Source: Agrypnia vestita (Eukaryota > Arthropoda > Insecta > Trichoptera > Phryganeidae). From it: a stretch of DNA of 64,000 nucleotides. This document shows, one piece after another, positions 44,091 to 62,768 of the stretch. The stretch covers positions 33,056 to 97,055 of the forward strand of contig JADDOH010004287.1 in the NCBI GenBank assembly GCA_016648135.1. Reading direction: 5' to 3'. Position numbers and translations under genes: made by a program. The first letter of the stretch is position 1, and every line of letters starts with the position of its first letter. The notes under the pieces are model-generated. The model searched no databases, was not told the DNA's origin, and was given only the letters and a program-made list of their open reading frames with translations.

Positions 44091-44710
44091 GCCGCAAACT
44101 GGGAGAACAATAGGGGGCGGAACGGAGGCAACATTGGGTTCGGTAACCAATAGCGTCAATCGGGACCTGGGAGGGACCGAGGGAGACGAATGAACGACGG
44201 AGGCGGACATCGAAGGAGCCAATCGGCGAAAGACCAACGAGGAGCTGGAGGCTTCCCCTCGAGCCCCCGCGACCACACCCTGGGTCGCCGGGGAGAGAAT
44301 ATAAGGCGAAGCCAGCCGCCAAGAAGGCAGTTGAGTAGTGGAGGAGTTGAGTAGTGGAGGAGTTGAGAAGTCGAGAAGCTAGAGATTCTAGCGGTGCCCG
44401 TAACAACAGCATCGCCGATCACTCTAGTAACTCCTGGAGGAGCAAGAGTTCGAACGGTAACAATCGCCATTCGCTACCGAGTGCTGTGACGCACCGCCAC
44501 GACGCCTAAGTATCAGTGCCGCCGCGACGCCTCAGTGTACCACCGCGACGGAGAACCGACGCTCCGCCGACGACCGCACGAGTACCCCGACGGCGCCAGA
44601 AGCTATAGACGAAACCTGCATCCACAGAGGAGGACCAGTAGAAGCCGCCGCTGACCGAAAGAAGCGGCACGAAGAAGACATCCTTCACGTTCTCCGCAAA
44701 CAGGTTTACC
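44091..44710 (+). promoter_or_regulatory. GC-rich promoter-like block, probably retroelement leader
   Basis: CCAAT at 44146 and 44219, a TATA-like AATATAAGG at 44298-44306 and an initiator-like GCAGTTG at 44327, about 28 bp on; then a Pro/Arg-rich GC island to 44700 ending AACAG. Tandem GTAGTGGAGGAGTTGA at 44336-44370. No coding region follows. Confidence 0.35.
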
Positions 44711-45544
44711 CTAGCTTAAAGACTTTTTCTCCCGCTCGCCTAGTTCTACCAAAAGGGTTCTCGTCACCACCCGTTTTAACTTTAAGATCAGACTCTGTAT
44801 GTGCTTTGTTTTTTTTTTTGTTGTTTACTATTTTGTTTCCCTCTCTAGATTAAGATTCATTTAAATTGTAAACTGATTACCACTTTGTTTCGTTTTATGT
44901 AGATCATTTGCTACTTTGCTCAATATAGAAACTTATAAAATTGTTTCGATTTTATTATTTTTATATCCCTTCACCCGCCTCGAGATATCAGTGTCCCAGT
45001 CAGTCACCTGACGTTTTGATTGTACCTAGGGGAGGGCGTAACCGCCGGCATACGTAGATCTGAGATCTCCCGGCCGGTTTATCACACAGGGATTTTATAT
45101 CACCTCAGACCCCACAAGATTGCGGATACTTTATTTGGGCGCTACCTCGCAGAAGAATCCCTTCGGTTCAAAACTTCTAACTTATTCCAATACATTTTCT
45201 CATAATAAAATACAATATAATGCACATGACAATATTACATACAAGGGCGCCGCAGCGCTGCTTCTCACAATGCATCAACATATTTTCAAACGTTTTCATA
45301 ACCTATACAAATTTCACACATATTTATATCAGCACTTGTGTGGCTGTAAATAACATCGGAGGCCAAGCGAGATACTTTATTCTCACTATTCATTCACTAG
45401 CCCAAAAAGGGCCACTGTCTGCACGATGTCGTCCATCAGCATTCCGTTGGAAGCAGCGCGCGTGGGCGGCCCCCCAGTCGGGGCCACGGCCGCTGGCGCT
45501 GACGTGCGCGCGCTCCGAGCGGCAACCCGGTTCCCAGGGTGGTA

Positions 45545-45686
45545 CAGTAGCCGGCAACATCTTGAAATTCTACGGCGTAGTGGGGGGAAGTTTGCGCATC
45601 TACCTTTCCACCAACGAGACCCAAATTTCGTCTTCTGCGCATTCCCCCACTACGCCAAAGAATTTCAAGAAGTTTGCCGGCAACTG
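45545..45686. mobile_element. TA-flanked MITE, copy 2
   Basis: 142 bp, same family as 40208-40350, TA at 45543 and 45687. Confidence 0.85.
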
Positions 45687-45898
45687 TACTCTCACACCAT
45701 CTCGATGATATTTTGTATGCAGCGGTTGATTTGTCTCATTACATGCCGCTCATGGTTGTCAAATATTTTATTATTTTTAATGTATTCTTTTTCCATTAAT
45801 TCACTCTGTCCGTTACAATTAGTGTTTTCATTCCAAACAGTCGGCCGTATTCCGAAAATAGCAATATTGGGATCTTAAGATTGTTATCCCAACACTTA

Positions 45899-46042
45899 GG
45901 GCCGGTTGTTTCAAGTTGGATCAAAGTAAGCGGTCGATCAAAGCATAGATTTTTACGAAAACGGATCGTCTGATTGGTGGAGAACGTAAAATTTCAGTTT
46001 AAACTCTACGCTTACTTTGATCGAATTTGAAACAACCGGGCC
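45899..46042. mobile_element. PIF/Harbinger-type MITE, copy 1
   Basis: 144 bp, ends GGGCCGGTTGTTTCAA / inverse GGCCCGGTTGTTTCAA, flanked by TTA (45896-45898, 46043-46045), the Harbinger target size. Confidence 0.85.
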
Positions 46043-46158
46043 TTAGTAGATGAGAATAAAAAATAAAAATAAACGAGACGTAAGTACTTATACGTCGGTG
46101 TTTGTTTCATCCAGTTTCTACTTGAGAGAGGGAGGGAAAAAGAACTACACGACAGTTA

Positions 46159-46302
46159 GGCCCGGTTGTTTCAAATTCGATCAAAGTAAGCGTAGAGTTT
46201 AAACTGAAATTTTACGTTCTCCACCAATCAGACGATCCGTTTTCGTAAAAATCTATGCTTTTATCGACCGCTTACTTTGATCGAACTTGAAACAACCGGG
46301 CC
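46159..46302. mobile_element. PIF/Harbinger-type MITE, copy 2 (inverted)
   Basis: 144 bp, TTA flanks at 46156-46158 and 46303-46305. Inverted relative to copy 1, 116 bp away. Confidence 0.85.
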
Positions 46303-46396
46303 TTATCCATCAAACGTCAAAATGCAAATACGAGTCCAACGCCAATGACAATAACAATGCCGTAATTTTACATCAGGACGCTATGGGAGAAGAAAT

Positions 46397-46798
46397 AAAT
46401 AAGTTCATATGAAATAATATTTTTTCTTTAAGCTTTAAATACAGCATTAGTACTTATTTCATGTAATTTTTGTCGAAACATGAGAATTGTGAGGTTATGT
46501 TTGCGATAGATACTTTGGTAATCCGTTTGAAGTTTGAAGCTCTGTCAGACCAGGCCGCCTGGATAAGAAGGTACCAGACAAATGTATCATTGCAGACATC
46601 GGACACCGCAAATAAAGTGCATATGAAATAATCTTTTTTCTATAAACTTTAAATCCAGCATTAGTACTTATTTGATATCATTTTAGTTGAAACATGAGAA
46701 TTGTGAGGTTACGTTTGCGGCAGAGTGAAGTTGTCAGATCAGACCGTCCGGAAAACAAGGCACCGGAGGACTTGGAAATCGCAAATAAAGGTATTTAC
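46397..46798. repeat. ~215-bp tandem duplication at the left edge of copy B
   Basis: CATATGAAATAATAT...TTTTTTCT and GAAACATGAGAATTGTGAGG occur at 46405-46505 and 46620-46715. Its last unit adjoins the duplication breakpoint at 46799. Confidence 0.75.
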
Positions 46799-47233
46799 TT
46801 TGAGAGATATGTGAAAATATACAAATCTCATTATTTGAGTACGATGAACACCGACGTCTCGATTATTTTTGATTTTTATTCTCTTCTATTAAATGTTGGG
46901 ATAGCAATCTTAAGATCCAAATATTGCTATTTTCGGAATACGGCCGAAAATAATAAAATAACTAATTAATATTTTCTTTGAACTATTGGACCAAGACATT
47001 GTTGGTGTGTGGGTACAGGTGAATATAGGTTTCATCCATACAATTGGCCTACCTTCAGCAAGATATTTAGTTATATTTTCTAGCAATGTAATTCTTTTAA
47101 AAACAATATCACTTATTTCGATTAATATATTTCTATTAGAAATAAATTCTTAAATCGATAGGAAAGAGGTACGCCATGGCCTAATTTTGTATTTCGTGAC
47201 ATACTGAAAGTTAAACACTTGCAGGTAAATTAA

Positions 47234-48523
47234 CACTTTGACTGCTGAACGATTTTCTTAGACATCATCTTCGGTGCTGAAAATTTAGCCAATATTTAAA
47301 ATTCTTAAGAGAATGATTTTAGGGATAATTTATTGTCATTTACCCCCATAAACCCATTAGTTCTCTCTCATCTCTCTGGGCGGTCAGCATCGCAATAAAC
47401 ACACCACTGTTTTTTCAATGACTAATGTCGTGTAGTGCGTTTACACTCACCCAAAAATATATCTGGTCAATATTATTCACCAAAATAATTCTTTTTCGAA
47501 AATTATTATTATTGCATATCTTATCCTATTCAGATATTTTACAATTCTCTGCAGTTACACATCTAAATTTCGTCTGTTGGGTTATTTTTTTCGTATATAT
47601 TTTTCATATTTATTTTTAATTGACATGATATAATGTTTATCGGCGGTTTAAAGGCGTAGGATTTTAGGATTAGTGATAAAAAAATATAGAAAATATAATA
47701 TGTACATAATTTTGACATTTCAAAGTGAAGCAGTTCATATTTCAAAATGTATGAAAACATAGTTCTAAACCATACCGTAAAAGTGCTGTGCAGTTTTGCA
47801 TAGCACTGTAAACGTAAATGGTAAACAAATTTAATAAAAAAAAATCTGGTTGGTCAGGGTGAAAATAAAATGTATCTTTACATTTATAGTGCACATTTTT
47901 GCCAACGTCAGCTTGTTTGAATTATTCCTGCCTATTAATTATTATAGCTTCTACTCTAGATCGATTTTGTGAGAACGGTTGATGCATTTTTTTATATGTA
48001 TGAAAATATTAATATCGGTAACAATTTTTATGAAAAAATTTTATGGAACACTGTTGTTATTCTAAACGCAATAAACAGTGTATCAATTTAAGTTTGTAAT
48101 AAGTGCGCACAAATTATCCTTGAAAAATATTACACTAGAAAGTTTGTTCTACACAAATATGAAAAATATAACTGACTCAAAATTTTTTTGGGTCAGTTAT
48201 ATTTATTATGAAAATTTCTATATTACGGAAAAGTTCACATTACACGATGAAAGGTGGTTTTCCGTAAAAATATGAAAAAATAATATTTACATAAAAATAT
48301 AATAATAACAAACAAAAATATAAAAAAACAACACGCAAAACTTCCTGTGTGAACGAACTTTATGTTCATAAACGGAAGGAATGCAAAAAAAGCAAGAGAA
48401 GATGACCCAACTATACGACGTATTGTCTAGCACCAACCCCTAGGTATAGAACGCCGATAGGCGTTTTCAGCACACAGCGAATGTTTTTGAGAACGCCTAT
48501 AGGCGTTTTCAGCACTGGACATG
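47234..48523. mobile_element. Non-autonomous piggyBac-type element, copy B only
   Basis: 1290 bp flanked by TTAA (47230-47233, 48524-48527); copy A has one TTAA at the same point. Ends CACTTTGACTGCTGAA and inverse CATGTCCAGTGCTGAA match at 11 of 16 positions. Near the right end CCGATAGGCGTTTTCAGCAC and CCTATAGGCGTTTTCAGCAC repeat. No transposase frame. Confidence 0.85.
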
Positions 48524-48562
48524 TTAAATAAAATAAACAAAAAAAAATAAAATCAAATGGAT

Positions 48563-49402
48563 AAAATAATAATTTTTGTTTTAGACCACTTTTTTCGTAT
48601 TGGTACCGACTGGGTTTCGCTACGACCGTAGCTTCATCAGGGTATATACTAAATAAAAATATATAAACAATACTAAATATAAATATATAAACAATACTAA
48701 ATATAAATATATAAACAATACTAAATATAAATACATAAACTATGGTTTTGTATACTAATTACAAAACATTGCAACAGGACAGAGTAACAATAGTGGGGGT
48801 AGGTAGGGGGAGGGGGCTTGTATATTGGTTCGTAAGGGGAACATATTTAAAATAGGACTAAAAGATAAATTTAATTAATTATTTTTGTTTTGTTTGTTCT
48901 TAATAATAAGTTTTCTAATCTCTGATGCCTCTAAATTGTCTAGTCTATTAGCTATACCATTTTTATGAATTCCTGTATTATATTACTATTAAACGAGTAG
49001 TCTTTTCAATCATGTGGTTTACGAATTCTGAAAATCCACTACTTTTTAAACATCATAAGTGTTCTTTAACTCTAACACTTACACTATGCCTTACCTTACT
49101 TATAGGTAAGACATTTTGATCGTCGATCACTGCATTTCAGAGAGCATATACCATATAGATTTAACCTATCACATAAGTTTATCATATCATATTTGTCTTT
49201 GCTGTTTACTAAAAATGTAGTATTCTAATTTTTCCACTCCAAATGTTGAGAACCTTCCATCAGAAATTAGACCCGCCTTTTACACGAACAATAATATAGG
49301 TAAATTTTGACCCCATCCAACCCTGATCTTCATCGGCCGTAGCGAATCCCGGTCGGTACCAATATGAAAATAACGTGAGGTAAAAACAAAGATTATTATT
49401 TT
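48563..49402 (-). mobile_element. Penelope-like retroelement fragment, copy B
   Basis: Same element as 464-1253, with an extra expansion of AATATATAAACAATACTA units near 48655-48730. Read on the minus strand, 48640 to 48614 keeps CTGATGA, a GCTAC/GTAGC stem and GAAAC, the core layout of a hammerhead ribozyme as found in Penelope pseudo-LTRs, with one extra A after CTGATGA. Confidence 0.6.
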
Positions 49403-51009
49403 ATCTACTTAATTATGAAGTGTTTGCTTTTCAAAATTGAAAATAAAATCTATTTACAAAATCCTTCCTATGAGTCCACAGAATTATTTTGACATTAGTA
49501 GTTTTATGATGATTTCATTTCGCGTTTTAATAACAGTAAATTTTTACAAAACGGCGCTAAATAAATAATCCTATTTTATTATTAAAATTATGTGAAATTG
49601 TAAATGTAAAAATGAATGATGCAAAACACCCTATACTTTGCAACAAAAATTGACGTGCTCCTTCTCAGGGCTCGGAATGTGTATTACATGTGTGTGACAT
49701 GTGTATTAGTGTGCTTCGCCGTCACCAGCCCAATTGGCGCGCTAACTACCACACACAAAGTATGTCTGTATATTTAATTCGCTTACCCGCACTCACACAT
49801 AAAAACTTATTATCAAAGTTCTGAATGCACTGCACATACTTAACTATGTATATATTTGCAAAGACATATTTTTATATACGCTCTTCAACAGATATACCGT
49901 ACCACTAAAAATATTTATTTTTCCAAAATAAATATCTTTATGCTGTTTCAGGAATTCAATGTCCTGGACATCCAACCAGCAGAATAACAGTCTCTTTCAG
50001 TGGACATGGTGACGGCAAATCAGACTGTATTCTGGTTGGTCTCTGTCAGTCTATTTCTTGGCATATTGCTTGTATTTTGTCTGATGTTATGTCTCACGCA
50101 AAGGGCCAGCTATACTAGGAGACTGAAAGCAGCTACAGCGACAGCCTACGGTGAGACTTATTAATTCTTTCTTCAAAACCTTCAGTAATTTTACTATTTT
50201 TTACAGTAGTGAATTTGAGTTCAACAGATGTGCTGAACTCAAATTCATGACAGAAATGTCCAAATAATAAAATTGCTTCAAATTATCACATGATTATGAT
50301 TCAATAGAAAAATTTATCTCACTTTCCTTGTAAAATATGTTTATTTCTTTTGTTTCGTTTTATGTAGATCATTTGCTACTTTGCTCAATATAGAAACTTA
50401 TAAAATTGTTTCGATTTTATTATTTTTATATCCCTTCACCCGCCTCGAGATATCAGTGTCCCAGTCAGTCACCTGACGTTTTGATTGTACCTAGGGGAGG
50501 GCGTAACCGCCGGCATACGTAGATCTGAGATCTTCCGGCCGGTTTATCACACAGGGATTTTATATCACCTCAGACCCCACAAGATTGCGGATACTTTATT
50601 TGGGCGCTACCTCGCAGAAGAATCCCTTCGGTTCAAAACTTCTAACTTATTCCAATACATTTTCTCATAATAAAATACAATATAATGCACATGACAATAT
50701 TACATACAAGGGCGCCGCAGCGCTGCTTCTCACAATGCATCAACATATTTTCAAACGTTTTCATAACCTATACAAATTTCACACATATTTATATCAGCAC
50801 TTGTGTGGCTGTAAATAACATCGGAGGCCAAGCGAGATACTTTATTCTCACTATTCATTCACTAGCCCAAAAAGGGCCACTGTCTGCACGATGTCGTCCA
50901 TCAGCATTCCGTTGGAAGCAGCGCGCGTGGGCGGCCCCCCAGTCGGGGCCACGGCCGCTGGCGCTGACGTGCGCGCGCTCCGAGCGGCAACCCGGTTCCC
51001 AGGGTGGTA

Positions 51010-51151
51010 CAGTAGCCGGCAACATCTTGAAATTCTACGGCGTAGTGGGGGGAAGTTTGCGCATCTACCTTTCCACCAACGAGACCCAAATTTCGTCTTC
51101 TGCGCATTCCCCCACTACGCCAAAGAATTTCAAGAAGTTTGCCGGCAACTG
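51010..51151. mobile_element. TA-flanked MITE, copy 3 (inside the copy-B insert)
   Basis: Identical by eye to 45545-45686; carried along with the larger insert rather than an independent insertion. Confidence 0.85.
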
Positions 51152-51363
51152 TACTCTCACACCATCTCGATGATATTTTGTATGCAGCGGTTGATTTGTC
51201 TCATTACATGCCGCTCATGGTTGTCAAATATTTTATTATTTTTAATGTATTCTTTTTCCATTAATTCACCCTGTCCGTTACAATTAGTGTTTTCATTCCA
51301 AACAGTCGGCCGTATTCCGAAAATAGCAATATTGGGATCTTAAGATTGTTATCCCAACACTTA

Positions 51364-51535
51364 GGGCCGGTTGTTTCAAGTTGGATCAAAGTAAGCGGTC
51401 GATCAAAGCATAGATTTTTACGAAAACGGATCGTCTGATTGGTGGAGAACGTAAAAATCTATGCTTTAAAAGAACGCTTACTTTGATCGAACTTGAAACA
51501 ACCGGGCCTTAGGCCCGGTTGTTTCAAGTTCGATC
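51364..51535. mobile_element. PIF/Harbinger-type MITE, mosaic plus truncated second copy
   Basis: 51364-51508 has both ends and TTA flanks but a recombined centre (AACGTAAAAATCTATGCTTT). A second copy starts after the shared TTA at 51512 and stops after ~24 bp. Confidence 0.75.
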
Positions 51536-52291
51536 CACACACAAAGACACACACCAAAGACAGAATCGTAAATCCATAAATAGTGTAGCAAAATTAGATA
51601 TTAAAATATAGGACAGCTATTAATAATATTGTTGATTATCTTTCAGAATCCACGGCTCCTGGTGAATCAGATATGATCTCTGAAGTGCCGGTGGCAGAGT
51701 GCCCATCACCAATAAGCACAGTATACAGGGAAGCAATCCGATATGGCTGAGGGCCTATGAGAATGATTGGTACAAAAATGATGAAGATCAAGTCAGCCAA
51801 TCTGAGCAAGACTCGCTGGATGAGAATGTTGTAGATCACTTGGCCAATGAGAAACCTTACTTCATCAATACTGAACACTTTCAGTCACCAGAAAATTCAC
51901 TCAGCAGCGATCCCCAAAGAAACCACTCCAAATATAATGTTTACCAACAAATAGAACAAATTAATAATGCCAAAAATCTTGAAACAACTGAATTATAATT
52001 TTATAAATATAAGAATTTAAAGAAATTGCTTTACTTTATTACCCATTTCACATGTTTTACAATACAACTGCTCTAAAGTTGCAATTATAACGTGCCTATC
52101 TAGGAATATGATAGATTTATCAATTAACTGTCAAATTCACAAAAAATGTATTCCTTGAGCATGTCATGTATTCTTGAGAAAAATATATTGAATTTACACT
52201 TTTTTTAGAGATGTTGTGGGGGAGCGGAAGGGGACTGACGGCGGGGAACAGAAAGACAGAAGGGGTGGTGCGGTTATATGGAGCCTGCTCA

Positions 52292-58790
<6,499 letters not shown>

Positions 58791-59127
58791 CTATAATTTT
58801 AACAACATAAAATAAAATAATTTGATCAGTTTACACCTTCAGGAGTGGTAAGTTTAAAGTTATGTAAAAATATTTTTACTAGATGGATTATGCCGATTCA
58901 TGTATGGTTCAAATGAAAATATTATTTAAATGATTATTATTCAAACATGGTAATTTGACTAATATTTACATATAAATAATAGAGCATAAAATATTTTAAT
59001 TTACACTAAATTAACTTTACGATACACACATGTTGTTATTTCGTCACAACCTTAGATTCGAAAGAAGCATTGTGAGACATTGTCAGGTGTCATTAAGAAC
59101 TGTTTTTTATATATATTTTTTTATTTT

Positions 59128-59292
59128 ACGCTTCAACAGGCCAAGACTAGGCCCAGTTACAGAAACGAAAAACATCACAAAATACCCGGGCTTGAGTAAA
59201 TCACACAGATTAATTGTGACCTCACCAGGAATCCAACCCAGAACCTTTGGTGTGAGAAGCCAGTGTCATGTCCACTGGGCTACGAGGACCGC
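59128..59292 (-). mobile_element. tRNA-derived SINE, copy B
   Basis: Same SINE with A box TAGCCCAGTGG and B box GGTTGGATTCC, so the insertion predates the segmental duplication. Confidence 0.8.
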
Positions 59293-59610
59293 CACTGTTA
59301 TTAATTACATCTGAGGGAATGCCTCTGTCAAAACTACAATATTGACAAAATAACTCAATGTGTGTATTACAAAGTCTAATTTAGTGCAAATTAAAATAAT
59401 CATATTGCACAACAATGTATCTGCCATAACAATCAATATATAAATTATTACAGTTCAAAATGTTTTCTTGTAATGTTTGATAATAATTCAATTTTAAGTA
59501 TTAGAAGCTGACGATAAACAAATTCAATGCGTAGGCATAAAAATTGCAATATTACAAAATTTTAACCTTCTGACACCTGAAACAGTGACTGTTGACTTAT
59601 CATAAAATTT

Positions 59611-59975
59611 TGTATTTCTGTATCTAAATATCAAATAATAATATATTGAATGAAATGAAAAAAATTCATGAAAATACATGCAATCTAATCAATTTTGGTA
59701 TAATCAATCATAAGGATTATATCAAAATTCAGGTGAGTGTACATTAATTACTAAAAATGTTAGACTAAGAATTTTTATTACGGCAGTCATTTCATAATTT
59801 ACAAAAATTAATCATTTAATTTAGTTATTATTATAATGTGGAATTATTTGACATCCATTTTTAATGAAGCTTCTAAACCCCCTAATGTCATCCAGATATT
59901 TTTTGATAGTAATTGACATTTTTAGCTGTTTGATACAATACAGAAAAATACAACTAAGGCCTGTTAATTAGAAAT
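59611..59975. repeat. Third copy of the 372-bp repeat
   Basis: Single unit in the copy-B-specific filler, including the GATTATATCAA stem-loop and GACATCCATTTTTAATGAAG. Confidence 0.8.
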
Positions 59976-60339
59976 TCAAGGGACTAGAATTCACTAAGTC
60001 GAAACTAACAAAACCTCTCAATAAAACAGACAATATAAGAACAATACTAAAGTATTTTTTAACCCTGGAAAGCTTTTGTTAGATGTTTTGACTAACACAG
60101 CTAACATTTGTTCGTTTTTCGAATTATTGAGTGCATCTTGTTGATTCTTCGTATGAACTCAGTCATCCACATGACATCTCAAGTGCTGGTTGTGCGGCGG
60201 TAAAAGTCGAATTTTTCGATATGCAAATTACTTGTTAGTCGAATCGACTAATAAAAAGCCACTATGTAACTTTTTTGTTTAGTGATGAATTTTACTTTTG
60301 TTTTGATTTCTTTTGTGGTATTTACTTATAAGGTTTAAA

Positions 60340-60850
60340 ATGGCTTTGAAACAGATATACAGTATAATATGTTGTACAGAGATAATGAGAGAATACTGAA
60401 TTAGGAAGAATATGAAAATGATAGAGAAGAATAATCTGAAGCTGTGAGATTGAGGACTACTTCGAGGTAGAAGAGGACAGCAAAATAGACGAAAAAGACC
60501 CACCGTTAGAAAACACAAGTGAATCCACAACTTCCTCAACCAACGGATCTGTTAATATTTCTAGTGATTTTACCATCCCTCAAAATATTTGTGAGATTGT
60601 CGGTTTTTTCCATCATCTATTTTGTATAATGAAGCTCGAATACCATTCATTTGGACAATAGTCCGTGGTAAAAATACTAATGTTTGGTTTACTCAAAAGA
60701 CTACAACAATCAGAATACCCGCCATAAATATTTTTCAAAAGGTCATATGCGTCAATGCTAGAGGAATAACGGATCTATTGACAAGTTTTGAAAGGTATAT
60801 TGTCAAGGAGGTATTAAATGAAATAGTCAAATTCCGAAATTATAATTAAA
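60340..60850 (+). pseudogene. piggyBac-type transposase N-terminal fragment, copy B only
   Basis: Begins near ATGGCTTTGAAACAG at 60340, then an acidic stretch (EVEEDSKIDEKDPP) and FIWTIVRGKNTNVWF, RIPAINIF, ITDLLTSFERYIVKEVLNEI. The order of these segments matches the start of the piggyBac DDE domain. Frames are broken, the catalytic Asp region is absent, and the 3' part merges into sequence shared with copy A. Confidence 0.6.
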
Positions 60851-61384
60851 CAACAAAACTGTTGTTAAATTATAATAATAAAAAAATTTTGAAAAGAGAA
60901 GAATTTGTGCTTTTGTGTCAAATGTCAAAAATGCTTTAAAATGTGTGCCAGAACACAAGATAGAAGTGTGCCTTAATTGTACGGAATATTTATTTTTCAT
61001 TTTTATATTTTAGTAATTATTATACATGATTAATTAAGTAAAAATAATTAAGTATTATTTTTGTTTCATTACTTACTTTAAAAGTTTTTAAAGACTGTTG
61101 ATTAGGATAATAAAAAATATTTTAAAAAAATGAAAAATAAGATTTAATAATGCATTTTTTCTTATTTTTCCTGTTAAAAAAACAAAAATATTTTAAAAAA
61201 ATGCTTAAACCAATGAAATAATTAATGGTATTGCTTGACTACAATAACTGCGGCGACTTTGGAACTAAAACCCGCCCCGCCCGCACCCGGCGGTAACCCC
61301 TCGCCCTGTCATTCAGTACAATTTTGTATTTGCTCGGGAGCTGTGACATCTTGATTATCAATATACGCTGAATTATTATGTCCA

Positions 61385-61735
61385 AAACATCCTAAACAGT
61401 CCGGGATGGTGCAAGAACAATTGCCAATGAAGTATTAAAGTTTTGCGAAGCTGAAAAAGCAAATAATGGACTGATATTACCGTCTGACAGTTTGACAGAT
61501 AGAACGGCCACCATTACGGCTTGGTTTCTTTAGTGCTGCCCGACCAAATTTCTGTTAAAGGCTACGACACTGGTCACCGGACATTCTGTACATTATGTAT
61601 TGTGGTTAATTTCTGTTATGCCTGGCAATTTCTGTTACGCGACAGGGACGCCCTCCCTTGCACACCAATTTATAGTGGTCGCATGCTATATCTCATAAGA
61701 ATTAAAATGTGTTAGTCGAATCGACTAATAAAAAG
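61385..61735 (+). pseudogene. Helix-turn-helix-like transposon ORF fragment, copy B
   Basis: Counterpart of 13262-13610 (EVLKFCEAEKANNGLI). Followed by the intact palindrome TTAGTCGAATCGACTAA, which also occurs near 60234. Confidence 0.4.
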
Positions 61736-62768
61736 CCACAACATATAAAAAATAACAAAAGCTTTCTAGGGCTAATATTTTGAAGAACACAAACCACAAA
61801 ATTTACTGCTTTACTAATTAACTCATGTTTGCCAAATCAAAATTTGAAAAAAAGTAACTCATAAAAACCAAGTTTTTACAATACTCCATTTCTCATTTTC
61901 GGGTTTCGTGTCTACCATATGCGTCGGAATCTCCATACAACTTGCTGAGATGTATGAAAAAACCATTAAAAATTTGAAAAATCCAACATCACACCATAAT
62001 TATTTATTTTTTTTAATGAAAATTTGATAGATCTTCTTGATCGTCGCCACGAGTCTACTTGCAAAGTTTCAGCTCGATTGGATCACGGGAAAAGGGTTAA
62101 AAATCGTTCCAAAGTTTTTTCATCAGACAAGCAGATGCAACGAGTTAAAAGAAAGCAAGAACATAATAAAAGAACTTAAAATAGTATATCAATCATGAGA
62201 ATATACACATAGCAACACAGATTAACAAGAAATGGACATAAGGAATATATACTGATAATGGATTGATTAAGCGATAAATTTATTTACTACACGTAATTTT
62301 TTAACAGAAGAGCTTGTTAGCAATATTGAAGTTTTAACTACAATATAAAAAAAGTATAAGGAGATGTGAGTTCATTTTGTACATTACATTATGTACAAAA
62401 ATGATTAGTGAACTTATTGCCGCAATAAGTATATTCACACATTCATTATTCTTGGAAATAACAATATGTGGAATATAAATAATACTATGGACAATAGATA
62501 AAGGAGCACAGATTTTCAAGGTATGTGTACTAGAATACTACATCCACTATGACTATTGAAGAAATATTTATTATTTTATTTAAATATTTAGATTAGTTAA
62601 TGTATAATTGGGATAAAAAGCTGTGTAATTCAGATATTACTGCCTAAGTTTACTTTAATTTATCTATTAATATGTATAGTATATATTTGTTACATGGACG
62701 AACAAACAAATCTATGCACACTTTATTATGCCTATGTGCATAATACTATAATGTGTATGACACATCTA

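Larger units (their letters stand above)
44888..46042. repeat. Source (or sister) of the ~1.2-kb insert in copy B
   Basis: TTTGTTTCGTTTTATGTAGA onward is almost identical to 50349-51460; only a few substitutions over ~1 kb (e.g. 45072, 45810). Contains the TA MITE and a Harbinger-type MITE. Long open frames here (45220-45878) resemble no known protein. Confidence 0.85.
45836..46949. repeat. ~1.1-kb inverted-repeat pair flanking Harbinger MITEs
   Basis: 45836-45895 (CGGCCGTATTCCGAAAATAG...) is inverse to 46889-46949, and ACCGACGT...CGTCTCG stretches at 46075-46110 and 46848-46862 are also inverse. The MITE at 45899 interrupts one arm. Confidence 0.7.
50349..51535. repeat. Recent ~1.2-kb insertion in the copy-B cadherin intron
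   Basis: Absent from copy A at ~2213, where about 35 bp of host sequence stands instead. Right end is a rearranged Harbinger-type MITE plus a truncated second one. No clear target duplication. Confidence 0.82.
49952..51998 (+). pseudogene. Cadherin 3' end, copy B; frameshifted and 5'-truncated
   Basis: Exons at 49952-50150 and 51647-51998. The TAA shared with copy A is at 49985-49987. Here the donor is intact (TACG followed by GTGAGA), but the last exon is 352 nt instead of 353: a deleted base just after GAATCAGATATGA shifts the frame, so the spliced product ends early at a TGA within the sequence for GSNPIWL. Nothing resembling cadherin repeats precedes it, because the duplicated segment begins about 3.1 kb upstream. 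The intron carries a ~1.2-kb insert copied from 44888-46042. It cannot encode the normal tail. Confidence 0.75.

Noticed and set aside
43981..44470. Long minus-strand frames in the GC-rich block
   Set aside because: Several overlapping frames of low-complexity Arg/Pro/Ser sequence; typical of GC-rich non-coding DNA.
40351..44710. Complete LTR retrotransposon
   Set aside because: No paired LTRs, primer-binding site or pol motifs could be identified.
45220..45878. Open frames of 150-162 codons, identical at 50685-51343
   Set aside because: They overlap in different frames, run across a TA-flanked MITE and contain no known motif; open because of GC-rich sequence and recent duplication.
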